Below the pieces are notes generated by a model. It worked only from the letters and a program-made list of their open reading frames with translations. It searched no databases and was not told the DNA's origin. A program made the position numbers and the translations under genes. Source: Siderastrea siderea (taxonomy: Eukaryota > Cnidaria > Anthozoa > Scleractinia > Rhizangiidae). From it: a stretch of DNA of 64,000 nt. Numbering within the stretch: position 1 is the stretch's first letter; the number at the start of each line of letters is the position of its first letter. Shown piece after piece: positions 61,445 through 64,000 of the stretch. The stretch is from positions 11,758,883 to 11,822,882 of the forward strand of contig OZ034979.1 in the NCBI GenBank assembly GCA_964030785.1, read 5' to 3'.

Positions 61445-61783
61445 CAAAAATGATCTTTTGGCTATTTTACTAGAGTTGTATTGGTAACAAATATAAGAGG
61501 ATTCCAAAAGGAGAGTTTCAGCGAGATGTTTTCAGCTTCGAATAAGATATTGTAGTCTTTCTTCTGCACAGATTCGATAACGGCGATCCAACAACAACAA
61601 CAACAACAGTTTCTTTGCATTCCCAATTACAAATGGTATTGCACATAGAAAAGAGAAAAAAAAGGACAGAAAAAGAAAAAAAGTACAAAAGTAAAGTAGC
61701 GAAATCGGTTAACTCAGAATTCCTATATCTATTGATTCATTTCATATCTATTTATCCACGAGCCAGCCATTAGCATTTTACGT

Positions 61784-61855
61784 TTGGCCGCGCGCTCGCC
61801 CCAGTAGTTTTGCACCCCCGGCAAAATGGCGGCGTTAACCTTGAAAAGGTCTATT
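61784..61855 (-). repeat. Right terminal inverted repeat of the 13.3-kb transposon
   Basis: 72 bp, the inverted copy of 48,543-48,615, with one A fewer in a homopolymer. It contains CAAAATGGCGGC at 61,822-61,833. It lies about 340 bp upstream of the YqaJ gene's ATG and faces it, so it could act as that gene's promoter. Confidence 0.92.
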
Positions 61856-61996
61856 GTCAGGGGATATTAAATTTGTTCGCTTGAACAAAACAAAAGAAAA
61901 CCGAGCCAAGTGAGAAATAAGTCGTCCTATTACATATACTAATACCTTTACCTTTACAGATACCTTATGAAGTGGAGCCTTTATTTCCTCTGGTGA

Positions 61997-62211
61997 TGTT
62001 AGGAAATAGTTTTAACCGGAAGTGTGAAGCCATTAGCCCTAAACGGAAGTGCGTTACGCGTGACGTAGGCTAGTACATCCGTGGTAATCGTACACGAGGG
62101 AAGAACGTTCAAGAACGTGGTGAAATGACTGTATGAGTTGTTGAAGGACGAAAATACAATGTTTTGAAGTGCTATACGTTTATTGTGGTGCTATATGGGA
62201 CCGGGGTAACA
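61997..62211 (+). mobile_element. 5' LTR of an LTR retrotransposon
   Basis: It begins TGTTAGG and ends GGTAACA, giving the TG...CA rule with a perfect 5-bp inverted repeat (TGTTA/TAACA), 215 bp. A primer-binding site follows three bases later and gag downstream. The partner LTR is outside the window, so the borders rest on these signals only. Confidence 0.7.
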
Positions 62212-62214
62212 ATT

Positions 62215-62231
62215 TGGCGACCCTGCCAGGA
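62215..62231 (+). promoter_or_regulatory. tRNA primer-binding site
   Basis: TGGCGACCCTGCCAGGA begins with TGG, the complement of the tRNA CCA end, and lies three bases after the predicted LTR end. Which tRNA primes is not determined here. Confidence 0.65.
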
Positions 62232-62552
62232 CGAATTACGGATCCCAAGTTTAAAGGAGAATTTCTGGCGTTGTGGGAAGCAAAATACGTGGATTTTGAA
62301 CGAGGAATATTCAAGCGAGCAGGTCGAAACGATCGCGCAGACCACGTGGAATGGTGCAAGCTTGTGAAAGGGATTTATAGTCAGATGCCAACGGTAAGAG
62401 TACAGCAGTTGAGTCACTGTGATAGATAAACTATCCCCGTCGATAAAAGTCGACTAAACGGGTAGACGGGCGTGTTTTGTGTGGTATTTAGTGCTTGGGA
62501 CTGGATGTTTGTGTTTTGAAAATCGCTGAACTGTACGACGTGTTTTGATATC

Positions 62553-63545
62553 ATGGAGCAATTGCAACTGAAAGTTGAAGCGCGATTGTTCGACCAAGAT
62601 GAGGGCAAACTTGCCGAAATGATGGAAATATTAGGGATTGAAGACGAAGTAGCGGGGAAAACGAAAATGCAACTTATCAAAATTATCAGAAAAGAAATAG
62701 ATGGTAAAATGGAGAGCGATGAAAAGGCTGCATATGCATGTCTGGAACAGCTATTTGCATATGTAAAAGGAACTGTACCCCCTCTCGAAAAAGCGGGTGG
62801 ATCGACCGAAGAAACAGAAAAGAAACCAGTAGCTAACGGGGAAAAGGGCGAAAAGATGGGCTCCGGGGGAAAAACAAACAAAGATCAAGTTGAACAGGAC
62901 ACAGAAAATATTTTGAGCCAACTGGCGGGAACAAGGGTCGCCCCCTCCTTGCTGCGCAGAGAGTATAAACTTTCGGGACAGATTGGCGAGCCTGGACAGA
63001 CAGAAAAGTTGACTTTCGTGTCATTAATGCATCAAATCGATTCGGGCCTTAAACGTGGGTATAAAGAAAGTGAAATTGTTGATGCGGTTATTCGTGCGAT
63101 ATCGCCTCATAGTAGTCTTCGAAGTTACGTGGAGACATTAAATGACCTATCCCTTGCGAAATTACGGCGAATTCTTCGTGTCCACTATCGCGAGAAAGCT
63201 GCATCTGAAGTGTATCAACAGCTGGCGACAGTATGCCAACAGAACAACGAGTCACCTCAGCAATTCTTACTCCGTGCGCTGGACCTGCGTAACAAAGTAA
63301 ATTTTGCCAGTCAGGAATCTGATTGTGAGTTTAATTATGGCCTGTCCCTGATCCAGAAGACATTTGTAAAATCCTTTGAGACTGGGCTTCGTGATGACAT
63401 TTTAGCGTCGAACTTGCGAGCAACCCTTCGCACCCCAGGGCTCACTGACGAGGAACTTATGAGACAAGTTAATGAACTAGCTTCACAGCAAGCCGAGAAA
63501 AAGACACGAAATTGGCAACAGAACGCCAAAAAGCGACAAAAGTGA
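62553..63545 (+). CDS. gag: Gag polyprotein of the LTR retrotransposon (matrix/capsid part)
   Basis: 330 codons from ATG 62,553. The first 100 residues are charged; from about residue 110 a retrotransposon Gag capsid-like helical region is seen, with SLRSYVETLNDLSLAKLRRI, QNNESPQQFLLRALDLRN and FETGLRDDILASNLRATLR. It ends KKRQK at a TGA. The zinc knuckle lies in the next frame (minus 1), overlapping by 34 nt. Gag packages the element's RNA into particles. The overlap suggests programmed minus-1 frameshifting or a lesion. Confidence 0.8.
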   Translation: MEQLQLKVEARLFDQDEGKLAEMMEILGIEDEVAGKTKMQLIKIIRKEIDGKMESDEKAAYACLEQLFAYVKGTVPPLEKAGGSTEETEKKPVANGEKGEKMGSGGKTNKDQVEQDTENILSQLAGTRVAPSLLRREYKLSGQIGEPGQTEKLTFVSLMHQIDSGLKRGYKESEIVDAVIRAISPHSSLRSYVETLNDLSLAKLRRILRVHYREKAASEVYQQLATVCQQNNESPQQFLLRALDLRNKVNFASQESDCEFNYGLSLIQKTFVKSFETGLRDDILASNLRATLRTPGLTDEELMRQVNELASQQAEKKTRNWQQNAKKRQK

Positions 63546-63925
63546 ATGCCTGCGAAATCCCCAAGGTTGAAGGTGAACAGAAGACCAGAAGCCTAAGTGC
63601 AGATGGAAGTCAACAGATCCTTTCTGAAATTCGGCAGATGAAATCAGAGATTAACGAGCTCAAAGGACGAGTAAACGCCCAAGGTGGTCAAGCAGCAAGA
63701 CCCGACTGGGGTCGATCCCCCCTCAGAGGCAGAGGCAGTGGTTACCGGCCAAGGTATCCAAGTTGGGGTTGTCAGAGTTGTAAGGAGCGTGGAAGAGGAG
63801 AGGAATGTGACCATTGTTTTGCTTGTGGTAGCTCTGGACACATAGCTCGTGAGTGTATTAGAAATAGGAACAGGGGTAGTCGTCAGGGAAACGGCCAGCG
63901 ACTATCCCGGCGGGACACGGAATAG
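63512..63925 (+). CDS. gag: Gag nucleocapsid part with CCHC zinc knuckle, minus-1 frame
   Basis: This frame is minus 1 relative to the preceding Gag frame. It carries a coiled-coil-like ILSEIRQMKSEINELKGRVN, an Arg/Gly-rich stretch and the knuckle CFACGSSGHIAREC (C-x2-C-x4-H-x4-C) at about 63,812-63,853. It ends with TAG at 63,923-63,925. A further minus-1 frame from about 63,913 contains CNGCGQ and runs to the window edge, possibly the start of the next product. The upper bound of the true start is not defined; it is probably made as part of a fusion. Confidence 0.7.
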   Translation: MATERQKATKVNACEIPKVEGEQKTRSLSADGSQQILSEIRQMKSEINELKGRVNAQGGQAARPDWGRSPLRGRGSGYRPRYPSWGCQSCKERGRGEECDHCFACGSSGHIARECIRNRNRGSRQGNGQRLSRRDTE

Positions 63926-64000
63926 TCGACAGTAACAGCTACAAGTCCCATCGATGTAATGGCTGTGGCCAAGTTCAGTCAGAGAGAGTAAAGTTCTTGC

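Larger units (their letters stand above)
48543..61855. mobile_element. 13.3-kb ISL2EU-type DNA transposon with transposase, DUF6589-RING-protease and YqaJ genes
   Basis: Both ends carry AATAGACCTTTTCAAGGTTA and the next 50 bases as inverted copies: 48,543-48,615 (73 bp) and 61,784-61,855 (72 bp), with about three substitutions and one A indel. GT flanks each end (48,541-48,542; 61,856-61,857), fitting a 2-bp duplication. Inside are a THAP-DDE_4 transposase on the plus strand and, on the minus strand, a DUF6589/RING/protease gene and a SAP-SWIM-YqaJ-PHD gene. To my knowledge the transposase plus YqaJ pair defines the ISL2EU (IS4EU) superfamily; the middle gene is not part of the description I know. 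All genes carry lesions, so this copy is probably immobile on its own. Confidence 0.8.

Overview
This is eukaryotic nuclear DNA, most likely from a cnidarian and probably a stony coral. The evidence is intron-rich animal genes (CoREST, D-aminoacyl-tRNA deacylase 1, a multi-domain MACPF protein), an AT-rich background, many tRNA-derived SINEs and MITE-like inverted-repeat elements, and transposon genes of kinds I associate with cnidarian genomes. The species assignment is inference. No prokaryotic operons, rRNA genes, free-standing tRNA genes or CRISPR arrays were seen.

Layout. (1) 792-5,713, minus: the 5' six exons of a REST corepressor (RCOR/CoREST) gene that runs off the left edge. (2) 9,844-17,768, minus: a complete six-exon D-aminoacyl-tRNA deacylase gene (DTD1, 206 aa), with introns full of SINEs and inverted-repeat elements. 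(3) 17.8-28.5 kb: a gene-poor stretch with several local tandem duplications and one intact single-exon GNAT gene (23,143-24,069, minus) that resembles histidine N-acetyltransferase/NAT16. (4) 28,531-42,926, plus: a 14-exon gene that I could assemble with every splice phase consistent (1,170 aa). It encodes a secreted protein with a signal peptide, charged pro-region, MACPF (perforin) domain, Methyltransf_FA-like region, Cys-rich segment, EGF and a C-terminal F5/8C (discoidin) domain. (5) 43-48.5 kb: no gene, only MITEs and the 3' end of a LINE. (6) 48,543-61,855: one 13.3-kb DNA transposon with 72/73-bp terminal inverted repeats and a 2-bp GT duplication. It carries a THAP+DDE transposase (plus strand), a multi-exon minus-strand gene that I read as DUF6589 + RING + papain-like cysteine protease, and a minus-strand SAP-SWIM-YqaJ nuclease-PHD gene. 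All three are damaged by frameshifts or stops. (7) 61,997-64,000: the 5' LTR, primer-binding site and gag of an LTR retrotransposon that continues past the right edge.

How the parts relate. The host genes are independent housekeeping, regulatory or defence-type genes. The most unusual objects are the composite transposon, which couples a cut-and-paste transposase to a nuclease and to a gene with ubiquitin-system-like domains (RING plus cysteine protease), and the MACPF-EGF-discoidin protein, which looks like a pore-former with its own surface-targeting module. Exon joins were made by eye from splice consensus and phase; domain names rest on motif recognition without searches.
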